From Legionella sp. (GTDB lineage Bacteria > Pseudomonadota > Gammaproteobacteria > Legionellales > Legionellaceae), in NCBI GenBank assembly GCA_004297865.1, contig SCSO01000481.1:1-8054 (forward strand): DNA of 8,054 bases, written 5' to 3'. A program made the position numbers and the translations under genes. The number at the start of each line of letters is the position of its first letter. Position 1 is the first letter of the stretch. Positions 1-6,563 of the stretch are shown piece after piece. Under the pieces are notes generated by a model. That model saw only the letters and a list, made by a program, of their open reading frames with translations. It was not told where the DNA came from and searched no databases.

Positions 1-1
1 C

Positions 2-610
2 ATTAAACGCTATGGATTAAGAGTCGAACCACAGCTAAAGTCTTATTTTGCCAAAGCAAGAGTAGAATATCCACCAAGAGAAGTCGCTCTTTTAGCGTTT
101 AAATCTGAACGCAAGGTAGAACTTTGGGCGAGAGATTCAGCGGAATCGTGGGTACACGTGCACAGCTATCCACTTACCGGTTTTAGCGGACGATTAGGCC
201 CAAAACTACGTGAAAATGATAAGCAAATTCCCGAAGGAGTTTATAAACTAGTCAACTTTAATCCTTTCAGTAGCATGCATTTATCCATGATGATTAACTA
301 TCCCAATAATTTCGATCGTGAAAAAGGTTCCATCGATGGTCGTAAAGAATTAGGTAATAATATTTTCATTCATGGAAAGAATTTATCTGTAGGTTGTTTA
401 GCCGTCGGTGATCTAGCTATTGATCAGCTTTTTGTACTAGCCAGGAGAGTCGGTCTTAAAAACATTCAGGTGATTATCGCCCCTAATGACTTACGCTACA
501 AAAAACCCACCACCTCAAATTTTGCCCAACCCCGTTGGTTGCCAGAATTGTATCAACATATTGCAGAATCATTGAAGCCATTTACGAAGAAACAATTTGC
601 ATGGAATTGA
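2..610 (+). CDS. YafK/ErfK-type L,D-transpeptidase-fold (YkuD) enzyme, 5'-truncated
   Basis: The reading frame is open from the left edge, so the start lies outside the window; 202 residues are visible. The YkuD active-site signature is present as IHGKNLSVGC, with His at visible residue 124 and the probable nucleophile Cys at 132 (codon 395-397). Upstream are the family blocks HSYPLTGFSGRLGPKLREND, then IPEGVYKL and the HLS...YPNNFDR segment typical of the YafK branch. Family members act on peptidoglycan meso-diaminopimelate cross-links in the periplasm. E. coli YafK (DpaA/LdtF) releases Braun lipoprotein from peptidoglycan rather than making cross-links, so either chemistry is possible. A signal peptide would be in the missing part. 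A GTG at 158 is not the start, because homologous-looking coding sequence continues upstream of it. The gene converges on the exported coiled-coil gene at 711-1055, with a palindrome pair between them. Confidence 0.88.
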   Translation: MKRYGLRVEPQLKSYFAKARVEYPPREVALLAFKSERKVELWARDSAESWVHVHSYPLTGFSGRLGPKLRENDKQIPEGVYKLVNFNPFSSMHLSMMINYPNNFDREKGSIDGRKELGNNIFIHGKNLSVGCLAVGDLAIDQLFVLARRVGLKNIQVIIAPNDLRYKKPTTSNFAQPRWLPELYQHIAESLKPFTKKQFAWN

Positions 611-623
611 TAGCGTGCAAATC

Positions 624-699
624 GTAGGTTGGGTCATGACCCAACATAACCATTCCACCTTCGCTCAAGATTTTTATGTTGGGTCTTGACCCAACCTAC
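624..699. repeat. Inverted pair of REP-like palindromes (GTTGGGTC/GACCCAAC)
   Basis: Two 26-base arms (624-649 and 674-699) are reverse complements with a single mismatch, separated by 24 bases. Each arm also contains its own palindrome. At 628-645 it is a perfect 18-mer, GTTGGGTCATGACCCAAC. At 678-695 the two 8-base halves flank TT. The flanks are asymmetric (GTAG on the outer side, ATAA on the inner side), which gives each unit an orientation, so the pair is head-to-head. GTAGGTTGGGT...ACCCAACCTAC palindromes are known as dispersed extragenic repeats in several bacterial lineages, some of them linked to TnpA-REP (RAYT) transposases. The pair sits between convergent genes and could also stop transcription from both sides. 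Copy number in the rest of the genome cannot be seen here. Confidence 0.8.
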
Positions 700-710
700 A
701 AGAGTTAAGT

Positions 711-1055
711 CTAAAACTTATTCTCCAGAGCCTGATCTTGCACCTGTTTAATTTGCGCTTGCAAGGTCGCCTGAACTTTCTGAATCTGATCCTGCGTTTG
801 GGTATTAAGCTTTTGCATTTGATCTTGCATAGTGGTTTGGCTTTGCTTAATTTGCGCCTGCAATTGGGTATTCAATTGTTCCAACTGCTGTGCTTGCGTT
901 TTTTGAATCTGTTTCAATTCCGATTGAACTTGTGCATACAATTGAGTCATTTGTTCAGCAGGCGAGCCCGTTAATTGTATAGGATCAGCGGCAAAGGCTG
1001 AAGTAAAGAAACATCCTAATGTCATTGTTAATAGGGTTTGTAAACGATAAGCCAT
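711..1055 (-). CDS. Small exported Gln-rich hendecad coiled-coil protein, function unknown
   Basis: This 114-residue protein is not a family I recognise. Residues 1-22/23 are a typical signal peptide (positive MAYR, hydrophobic TLLTMTLGCFF, then SAFAA before DP), with cleavage probably after Ala22 or Ala23. The mature part is almost wholly a predicted amphipathic helix: 26 of residues 41-109 are Gln. Core positions M36, L39, V43, L47, I50, Q54, L58, L61, L65, I69, S72, M76, M80, L83, T87, I91, V94, L98, I102, V105 and A109 follow a strict 3-4-4 spacing, which is an 11-residue (hendecad) register. Residues 61-82 and 83-104 look like a tandem 22-residue duplication (11 of 22 identical), each beginning LNTQ. 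There is no lipobox of good quality and no membrane anchor beyond the signal. The start is supported by AAGGAG at 1061-1066, five bases before ATG. It follows the LPS-core genes on the same strand after a 62-base gap. It is probably a periplasmic or surface helical protein, perhaps oligomeric. Confidence 0.8.
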   Translation of the reverse strand: MAYRLQTLLTMTLGCFFTSAFAADPIQLTGSPAEQMTQLYAQVQSELKQIQKTQAQQLEQLNTQLQAQIKQSQTTMQDQMQKLNTQTQDQIQKVQATLQAQIKQVQDQALENKF

Positions 1056-1081
1056 CTCAACTCCTTGAGTAATTAATCCTT

Positions 1082-1109
1082 TTAATAACTTTAACGAAAT
1101 TTAATGCAA
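1082..1109 (-). promoter_or_regulatory. Weak candidate promoter for the coiled-coil gene
   Basis: Reading the minus strand, TTGCAT (1109-1104) and TATTAA (1087-1082) are 16 bases apart and lie in the 62-base gap before the ATG at 1055. Both boxes match the sigma-70 consensus poorly, so the gene may instead be read through from the upstream LPS-core genes. The AT-rich composition of the gap makes chance matches likely. Confidence 0.25.
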
Positions 1110-1117
1110 AAGCCTAG

Positions 1118-2152
1118 TCAAATCCCAAGTTCGGCAAAAGCTTTTAATACATGAGCCGGTTTAATTGTTTCCATACAGGCAGGTTTAAATTCTGAGGGTC
1201 CAGAATAATGACATTGCGTGCGCAAACAAGGTCTACAAGTAGGTCCTGTAGCAGAAAGATGGATTTGTTTAACGCCGAAAGCACCGCTGGTTTCAGAAGT
1301 AGTGGGACCATACAAGCTGATATTGGGCACATCTAAAGCTGCAGCCATGTGAGATAAACCCGTATCTAAACTAATGGCTGCCTTAGCTCTAACTAATACA
1401 CTAGCCTTCTCCGGTAAATTAAGTGGCGGAATGGCATGAACTCGTGAATCATTATTTTTTAGTCGTAAAGTGCGTGCTTTTTCTTCATCGCTCCACCAAG
1501 GCATAACTACTTCATAGCCACTATTTAGTAGTTCTCTAATGACTTCTGCCCAGTAGGACTCTGGCCATAATTTAATTGGACTACTACAAATATGTGTTAC
1601 AAAAACAAATTTCTCTGGCAAGTCAAATTGCAGCGCTGGCAAATTGTCTTTCACAATACCATAATCAGCTTCGGTATTCGGCAAAGGATAATTTAAAAAC
1701 GTAGCCAATAACTCACGCATTCGTTGCGCATGATTTTGTTGCCGACTGATAGTAATGGTTTCACTGTATGCGAATTGCGCACCGTATTCCCGTACTGAAG
1801 TTTTATCTAAACCGTATTTTTTCCCTTTAGCTAATAAAGTGACCAAAGCACTTTTGATATTGGATTGGGCATCAATGACCATATCATAACGTTGGGCACG
1901 TAACTTACGCCAAAATTGTTTAACATCATTCCAATTCAGCTTGCCATTCTGTAAGTTTTTTTTAGATTTTCTATAAGGAATAGTGATAATTTGTTGCACA
2001 CTGGGGTGGAACGCTGGGATTTCTTGAAAAGATTCATCGGCAAGCCAATCAAATTGAATCCCAGGAATAGCCTTTGCAGCATCAGTCAATGCTGGAAGCA
2101 TCTGAATCAGATCGCCCATAGAAGTTAATTTGACCAACAAGATTTTTTTCAT
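1118..2152 (-). CDS. waaC: LPS heptosyltransferase I (WaaC-like, GT9)
   Basis: This 344-residue protein follows the E. coli WaaC pattern from the first residue: VKLTSMGDLIQMLPALTDA, then IPGIQFDW, an IPAFH segment, VIDAQ (92-96), and SLDTGLSHMAAALDVPN (261-277). Asp14 (SMGD), Lys194 (IKLWPE) and Asp263 (DTGLSH) line up with the WaaC residues implicated in catalysis and ADP-heptose binding. WaaC works at the cytoplasmic face of the inner membrane and adds the first L-glycero-D-manno-heptose to Kdo2-lipid A. A difference from E. coli WaaC is a C-terminal cysteine cluster, C306, C309, C314 and C326 (C-x2-C-x4-C-x11-C), which resembles the tail of WaaF/RfaQ-type GT9 enzymes. Acceptor position (HepI or another inner-core site) is therefore less certain than the family. 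The start is 9 bases after the oxygenase stop codon with only a weak GAG ribosome site, which suggests translational coupling. Confidence 0.88.
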   Translation of the reverse strand: MKKILLVKLTSMGDLIQMLPALTDAAKAIPGIQFDWLADESFQEIPAFHPSVQQIITIPYRKSKKNLQNGKLNWNDVKQFWRKLRAQRYDMVIDAQSNIKSALVTLLAKGKKYGLDKTSVREYGAQFAYSETITISRQQNHAQRMRELLATFLNYPLPNTEADYGIVKDNLPALQFDLPEKFVFVTHICSSPIKLWPESYWAEVIRELLNSGYEVVMPWWSDEEKARTLRLKNNDSRVHAIPPLNLPEKASVLVRAKAAISLDTGLSHMAAALDVPNISLYGPTTSETSGAFGVKQIHLSATGPTCRPCLRTQCHYSGPSEFKPACMETIKPAHVLKAFAELGI

Positions 2153-2161
2153 TAAAACTCA

Positions 2162-2791
2162 TTATTCCATAAAAGGGACTAGTTTTTTGAATGTGTAAGA
2201 GCGTGAGTGTTTTTTTAACTCTTTATCCACGATGCGTTGATCAGTCACGTAATTTAGTTGAATGGTGCGACGATTACCAATGAATGGATAATGGCCATGC
2301 CAACAATTATCAGTCACTTTAAATACTAATAATTTTCCAGCACTAGGGATTACTTCATCGAAGTAATTTTCTAAATCTGTACCATCGCGGAGCAAGCGTA
2401 AATTACCAGTAGTTTCCGTCCACTCTTCATTGAGATACAACAACAGCGTCACTAATTTACTGGGAGTGTCTGTATGAATATGCCCATCACGAAGGGTTGT
2501 TTTACCTCGCACAGTCAACAAAGTAGCGCTTTTGGACAGATCGATATCAAATTTTTGTGCTACTAAATCACGTAAATCCGGATGATGTAAGGCATCTAAC
2601 AATTTTTGAAAATAAGCTCCATAAGTCAAGCGATGTGCAGGAATACTGCCACGAATATCGATGTTCGGAAAATCATGTAAGACTGAAGCTAGAATGTCCT
2701 CATTAATAAAATTTTCGATTTGACAATAGGGATAAAAATCCGTGTTAACCGGGGCGTCGCGTAATTGAGCTAAATTCAACACTTCATTCAT
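2162..2791 (-). CDS. 2-oxoglutarate/Fe(II)-dependent oxygenase in the LPS-core operon
   Basis: This 209-residue protein carries the double-stranded beta-helix metal motif: HxD as His106-Thr-Asp108 (in DGHIHTDT), a distal His in WHGH (His165, possibly His167), and Arg175 ten residues after His165, the usual contact to the 2-oxoglutarate carboxylate. Strand-like blocks SKLVTLLLYLNEEW (111-124) and GKLLVFKVTD (152-161) sit where expected for the fold. It has no signal peptide and is probably cytoplasmic. The ATG overlaps the stop of the upstream glycosyltransferase by 4 bases (ATGA), with AAGGAA about 7 bases upstream, and the heptosyltransferase follows after 9 bases. This tight packing implies that the substrate is an LPS-core intermediate or a nucleotide-sugar precursor. 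The known precedent is KdoO, a 2OG oxygenase that hydroxylates Kdo in Burkholderia and Yersinia; I cannot say whether this protein is related to it. A protein hydroxylase is also possible. Confidence 0.82.
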   Translation of the reverse strand: MNEVLNLAQLRDAPVNTDFYPYCQIENFINEDILASVLHDFPNIDIRGSIPAHRLTYGAYFQKLLDALHHPDLRDLVAQKFDIDLSKSATLLTVRGKTTLRDGHIHTDTPSKLVTLLLYLNEEWTETTGNLRLLRDGTDLENYFDEVIPSAGKLLVFKVTDNCWHGHYPFIGNRRTIQLNYVTDQRIVDKELKKHSRSYTFKKLVPFME

Positions 2792-3534
2792 TGTAATTCC
2801 TTATCAAGATAGATAACTTTCACCCCGCGGTAAAAGCTTCCATGAGCACTTAAAACTGCCAACAAAAACCCATCTTTACCTTCTAAAAAGCCTCCCTGAA
2901 TGAAATAACAGCGAAAAAACATCCACCAGGAACTCAATATACTCTTAATTAACGAAGGGTTTTTATTTTTTTCTATATTAATTTTAGCGCTGTAAGTCGT
3001 ATAAAGATTCATTTTATAGAGGGCATGACTGACATCTTGTATACAATGATGCTCGATAGCTGCCTTTATTTTGCCTATGCGTGCCGACTGAGGTAAAAGA
3101 ATTTCTTCATGGACAATTTTGTCGGTGTACGCTGCGCCCTCTCGTTTATAAAGACGAATATGATTTTTAGGAGACCAGGAAAATTTCAAGGTTTTATCAT
3201 AAAAATGCAAGCGTATGGGAATACGATACGCATCCGCATTGTCAGTGGCTATTGCCTGACGAATAGAGTCCTTTAATGCATCATTAATCACTTCATCTGC
3301 ATCAATATTGAGCACCCAAGATCCTGTCGCTTTATCCAAGGCGCGTTGTTTCTGAATACCATAGCCCTCCCAATCAGCAGAATAGACTAGGTCGGTAAAT
3401 TCTTTAGCAATTTCAAGGGTCTTATCCGTGCTTCCAGAATCCATGATAATGATTTCATCTGCCCAGCAAATGGACTCCAAGCACCGTCTAAGGTTAGCCT
3501 CTTCATTTTTGGTGATGATAATAACGCTAAGCAT
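2788..3534 (-). CDS. GT2 family LPS-core glycosyltransferase (WaaE/KdtX-like)
   Basis: This 248-residue GT-A enzyme begins LSVIIITKNEE, then has DSGSTD (32-37), which binds the nucleotide sugar, and DADE (78-81), the metal-binding DxD-type motif. These are followed by RLYKREGAAYTDKIVHEE (127-144), matching the R-L-(F/Y) and (K/R)-(I/L)-V-H-E blocks of the WaaE/KdtX group, and a GGFLEGKDGF segment (214-223) near the end. WaaE transfers beta-1,4-glucose to heptose I of the LPS inner core. The adjoining WaaC-like gene fits that pathway, although the donor sugar cannot be read from sequence. It has no transmembrane signal and is probably peripheral to the inner membrane. It is the first gene of the operon. 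An in-frame stop lies six codons upstream, so ATG at 3532-3534 is the only credible start, yet there is no purine-rich ribosome site before it. The stop codon overlaps the start of the oxygenase. Confidence 0.88.
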   Translation of the reverse strand: MLSVIIITKNEEANLRRCLESICWADEIIIMDSGSTDKTLEIAKEFTDLVYSADWEGYGIQKQRALDKATGSWVLNIDADEVINDALKDSIRQAIATDNADAYRIPIRLHFYDKTLKFSWSPKNHIRLYKREGAAYTDKIVHEEILLPQSARIGKIKAAIEHHCIQDVSHALYKMNLYTTYSAKINIEKNKNPSLIKSILSSWWMFFRCYFIQGGFLEGKDGFLLAVLSAHGSFYRGVKVIYLDKELQ

Positions 3535-3563
3535 AAGGTCATAAAAAGGTTAAATGATCCCCG

Positions 3564-3592
3564 ATTTTAAAGGATTAGGACCGTAGAAACAA
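3564..3592 (-). promoter_or_regulatory. Candidate promoter of the LPS-core operon
   Basis: On the minus strand TTGTTT (3592-3587) is followed after 17 bases by TAAAAT (3569-3564), a fair sigma-70-type pair. Transcription would begin near 3557, giving a leader of about 20-25 bases before ATG at 3534. The -35 box lies inside a small dyad, GAAAC-AA-GTTTC (3586-3597), which could be a protein site but is short enough to arise by chance. Confidence 0.4.
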
Positions 3593-3636
3593 GTTTCGTA
3601 AAAATAGGTAAAGCTAAGATATGGAAAATCTCGAAA

Positions 3637-3659
3637 AATTGGTACAATCGCGACCAATT
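3637..3659. promoter_or_regulatory. rapA extended -10 promoter with overlapping 7-bp dyad
   Basis: TGGTACAAT (3640-3648) is an extended -10 element (TG, one base, then TACAAT) for the plus strand, which would start transcription about 30 bases before the rapA ATG. No good -35 box is found at the correct distance, consistent with an extended -10 promoter. Perfect 7-base inverted arms AATTGGT (3637-3643) and ACCAATT (3653-3659), 9 bases apart, enclose the -10 box and the likely start site, which is a classic position for a repressor operator. The regulator is unknown, and chance cannot be excluded in AT-rich DNA. Confidence 0.4.
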
Positions 3660-3686
3660 AGACTTTATCTCGAGGCATCTTAATTT

Positions 3687-6539
3687 ATGACTTTCATTAT
3701 CGGTCAACGCTGGATCAGTAATAGCGAATCTCATTTGGGCTTAGGTATCATTACTGAGTTTAGTGGCAGGCAGGTGGGAATTCGCTTCCCGGCTGCTAAT
3801 GAAGATCGTCTCTATGCTATTGATAATGCCCCTTTAAGCCGCATTATTTTCAAAGAAGGTGATGAAATTGTTACCGATAATGAACAAACCTTGACTGTAA
3901 CTGCGGTAGAAGAAAAACAAGGTATCGTTCTTTATACTGCCGTGGACGCACACGGCAGCGAAGTTCAAGTCAATGAACTGTCCTTAAATTGCTTTATCAA
4001 ACTCAGCACTCCAGAACAAAGACTCTTCAGTGGTTTAGTTGATAAATTAAATGCTTTTAAACTAAGGATTGATAGTTTAAATCATGCCGCTCGTCTACAG
4101 CAGTCCAAAGTACAGGGTTTATTAGGGGCTCGCACCAATCATTTACCACACCAAGTTTATATTGCCGCAGAAGTCGCTAAACGCTATGCCCCCCGCGTTC
4201 TTCTAGCTGACGAAGTAGGTCTAGGAAAAACAATTGAAGCAGGCATGATCCTACATTATCAATTACACACGGGTCGGGCTCAGCGGGTATTAATTGTGGT
4301 GCCGAATTCATTAATTCATCAATGGTTAGTGGAAATGATTCGCCGTTTCAATTTGCATTTTTCAATCTATGACCAACAACGCTTTGATCGTAGTTATGAA
4401 GACATGGATGAAGACGAGTTTGCACTGCCTTTAGAAAACGATAATCTCTTCGAGCAAGAGCAACTAGTACTTTGCAGTCTTGAATTTCTTATGGAAAACA
4501 CCGAAGCACGAAAACAAGCAATAGAAGCAGAATGGGATTTACTAGTAATTGATGAAGCTCATCATTTACAGTGGTCCGTGGAATCAGTAAGCCTAGAATA
4601 TGCCTGTGTAGAGCAATTAGCAGCCCACAGCAAAGGACTATTACTACTCACAGCAACTCCAGAGCAAGTCGGTATTCAAGGTCATTTTGCTCGTTTACGT
4701 TTACTTGATCCTTCGCGATTTTTCGATTTTGCGGAATTTCAACGCGAAGAAGAGGGTTACCAGCAAATCAATCAGTTGGTACAACAAATATTAAGTCATC
4801 AAGAACAAAATTCCAATGAACCGCTGCCCTCGGAGTTGCAAAAGCAACTACAAACTTACTTAGGTGAAAATTTACCAAGCGATCTTAGCGAGCTCATCAA
4901 AAACTTACTGGATAGGCATGGTACAGGACGAGTATTGTTTCGTAATACCCGGGCTGCCATTCAAGGCTTCCCTAAGAGAGAGTTGTTATCTTATCCCCTA
5001 CCCAAACCTAGTCTTTATGATCACTTAAGTCCTGCTCATCAAAAAGCTAATTTATATCCAGAAATCACATTAAATAATCTCGACTGGCTAACTCAAGATC
5101 CTCGAGTTAATTGGTTAGCTGAGCAAATTCAGCAATTACGTGGTAAGAAAATCCTAATCATTTGCGCGCATGCCACGACTGCATTGGCCTTAGAACATTT
5201 TCTCAAACTGAATAAAGGAATTCGCAGTACCGCTTTTCACGAGCATCTTAGTATTATCGAACGAGATCGAGCCGCTGCTTATTTCGCAGAAGATGAGCAA
5301 GGGGCGCAAGTTTTGATTTGTTCAGAAATTGGGAGTGAAGGACGCAATTTTCAATTTGCTCATCATTTAATTCTCTTTGATTTACCTTTAAATCCAGATT
5401 TATTGGAACAACGCATAGGTCGTTTGGACCGCATTGGCCAAAAACAAGACATTCAAATTCATGTGCCCTATTTAATGCATACTGCCCAGGAAAAACTCTT
5501 TCGCTGGTATCATGAAGGTATCCAATTATTTACTCAAAGTTGCTCAGCAGCATTTTCCATTTACGACCATTTTGCCGAACAGTTGCTTCCCCTTCTATAT
5601 GCAGAAAATCAGGTTGAAGACGCTTTAAATCAATTAATAACTGCTACAGCACATTACACTGCGGAGCTTAATCAACGTTTACACCAAGGTCGTGATAAAT
5701 TACTCGAAATGAATTCGTGTAATCTACCCAAGGCTTTAGATCTCATTGCAGAAATTGAAGCCGAGGAAAACAGTCTTGAATTAGAAGATTATATGGCTAA
5801 GGTGTATCAAGAGTTTGGAGTGGATCATGAATTTCATTCTAATTCCACGGAAATACTAAGACCAACAGATCATATGAAAACCGGGCATTTTCCAGGCTTG
5901 GAAGAAGATGGAATTACTGTCACCTACTCTCGTTTAAAAGGATTAGTTCGCGAAGATATACAATTTCTAAGTTGGGAGCATCCCATCGTGAATGAGTCCA
6001 TGGAAATGATTCTGAATTCAGAAATTGGCAATGTGACGTTAACCACTATTTCACTAAAAAATATTGCACCAGGCACTTTATTTTTAGAAACATTTTTCAC
6101 TATAAATTGTGCAGCACCTAAGTCACTACAGCTTAATCGTATTTTACCTCTTACGACCATTCGAGTTTTAAGTAATATCAGCGGCAAAAATCTCAGCAAA
6201 GTATTAAGCTATGACCAATTAAATACACTATGTGAGCCGGTAAAACGCCATTTAGCTTATCCTATTGTGAAACAGATTCGTCCCGATATAGAGCTTATCT
6301 TAAGCTTCTGTAATCAAGTTGCTGAACAATCCAAGGAAGAAATCCTTGCCCAAGCTAAAACGAGTATGCGAACCGATTTAGAACAGGAAATTCAACGATT
6401 AGAAGCACTTCAAAAAATAAACCCTTCCGTTCGTCAAGAAGAGATAGATTATTTTAAACAACAAATCGTTGATAGCGATTTCTATCTTGCTAATGCAGAA
6501 TTGAACTTACAAGCATTAAGAGTCGTTATTAATAAGTAA
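3687..6539 (+). CDS. rapA: RapA (HepA), RNA polymerase-associated SWI2/SNF2 ATPase
   Basis: This 950-residue protein (E. coli RapA has 968) is collinear with E. coli RapA throughout. RapA binds core RNA polymerase and uses ATP to recycle polymerase stalled after transcription. The N-terminal Tudor-like region (about 1-107) has the typical FIIGQRWISNSE...GLG opening. Helicase motifs follow: DEVGLGKT (175-182, Walker A), DEAHH (289-293), LTATPEQVG (321-329), VLFRNTR (416-422), FHEHLSIIERDRAAAYF (517-533), SEIGSEGRNFQF (546-557) and QRIGRLDRIGQ (575-585, arginine fingers). The C-terminal part keeps the RapA-specific SDHM-like (TDHMKTGHFPGLEEDGIT) and QEEI-containing coiled-coil end. All catalytic residues are present, so it should be active. 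ATG at 3687 is preceded by GAGG (3672-3675) at 11 bases, slightly long. It is a single-gene unit with its own promoter and a terminator that overlaps its stop codon. Confidence 0.97.
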   Translation: MTFIIGQRWISNSESHLGLGIITEFSGRQVGIRFPAANEDRLYAIDNAPLSRIIFKEGDEIVTDNEQTLTVTAVEEKQGIVLYTAVDAHGSEVQVNELSLNCFIKLSTPEQRLFSGLVDKLNAFKLRIDSLNHAARLQQSKVQGLLGARTNHLPHQVYIAAEVAKRYAPRVLLADEVGLGKTIEAGMILHYQLHTGRAQRVLIVVPNSLIHQWLVEMIRRFNLHFSIYDQQRFDRSYEDMDEDEFALPLENDNLFEQEQLVLCSLEFLMENTEARKQAIEAEWDLLVIDEAHHLQWSVESVSLEYACVEQLAAHSKGLLLLTATPEQVGIQGHFARLRLLDPSRFFDFAEFQREEEGYQQINQLVQQILSHQEQNSNEPLPSELQKQLQTYLGENLPSDLSELIKNLLDRHGTGRVLFRNTRAAIQGFPKRELLSYPLPKPSLYDHLSPAHQKANLYPEITLNNLDWLTQDPRVNWLAEQIQQLRGKKILIICAHATTALALEHFLKLNKGIRSTAFHEHLSIIERDRAAAYFAEDEQGAQVLICSEIGSEGRNFQFAHHLILFDLPLNPDLLEQRIGRLDRIGQKQDIQIHVPYLMHTAQEKLFRWYHEGIQLFTQSCSAAFSIYDHFAEQLLPLLYAENQVEDALNQLITATAHYTAELNQRLHQGRDKLLEMNSCNLPKALDLIAEIEAEENSLELEDYMAKVYQEFGVDHEFHSNSTEILRPTDHMKTGHFPGLEEDGITVTYSRLKGLVREDIQFLSWEHPIVNESMEMILNSEIGNVTLTTISLKNIAPGTLFLETFFTINCAAPKSLQLNRILPLTTIRVLSNISGKNLSKVLSYDQLNTLCEPVKRHLAYPIVKQIRPDIELILSFCNQVAEQSKEEILAQAKTSMRTDLEQEIQRLEALQKINPSVRQEEIDYFKQQIVDSDFYLANAELNLQALRVVINK

Positions 6540-6563
6540 AAGCGATTTCTATCGCTTTTACTT
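6534..6563. terminator. Bidirectional hairpin terminator between rapA and the exported two-Cys gene
   Basis: A perfect 13-base stem (arms 6534-6546 and 6551-6563, loop TTCT) has GCGAT/ATCGC at its tip and T-rich lower arms (GCTTTTACTT) on either strand, so it can act as a rho-independent terminator in both directions. The left arm includes the rapA stop codon (6537-6539), and the right arm ends on the last base of the opposing gene's stop codon (6563-6565). The two convergent genes are therefore separated by only 23 bases. Confidence 0.8.

Noticed and set aside
158..160. GTG as start of the transpeptidase-fold gene
   Set aside because: The same frame is open back to position 2 and there is no purine-rich site before the GTG. 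The gene is cut by the window edge, not started at this codon.
624..699. CRISPR-like repeat array
   Set aside because: Only two units are present, they are inverted instead of direct, and no cas gene or further spacers are nearby.
738..974. A plus-strand open frame of 78 codons rich in Leu
   Set aside because: It is the antisense of the Gln-rich gene: CAA/CAG codons read as Leu on the other strand. It has no ribosome site, while the minus-strand gene has a signal peptide and AAGGAG.
1000..1020. Lipoprotein signal (TLGC) in the coiled-coil protein
   Set aside because: The residues before Cys15 (Thr-Leu-Gly) fit the lipobox poorly, and a normal signal peptidase site (AFA-A) follows at a better place.
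1144..1332. A minus-strand 62-codon open frame
   Set aside because: It lies in another frame inside the heptosyltransferase, whose own frame is conserved through this stretch.
5924..6199. A minus-strand 91-codon open frame inside rapA
   Set aside because: The plus strand here encodes recognisable RapA C-terminal sequence; the antisense frame shows no domain or ribosome site.
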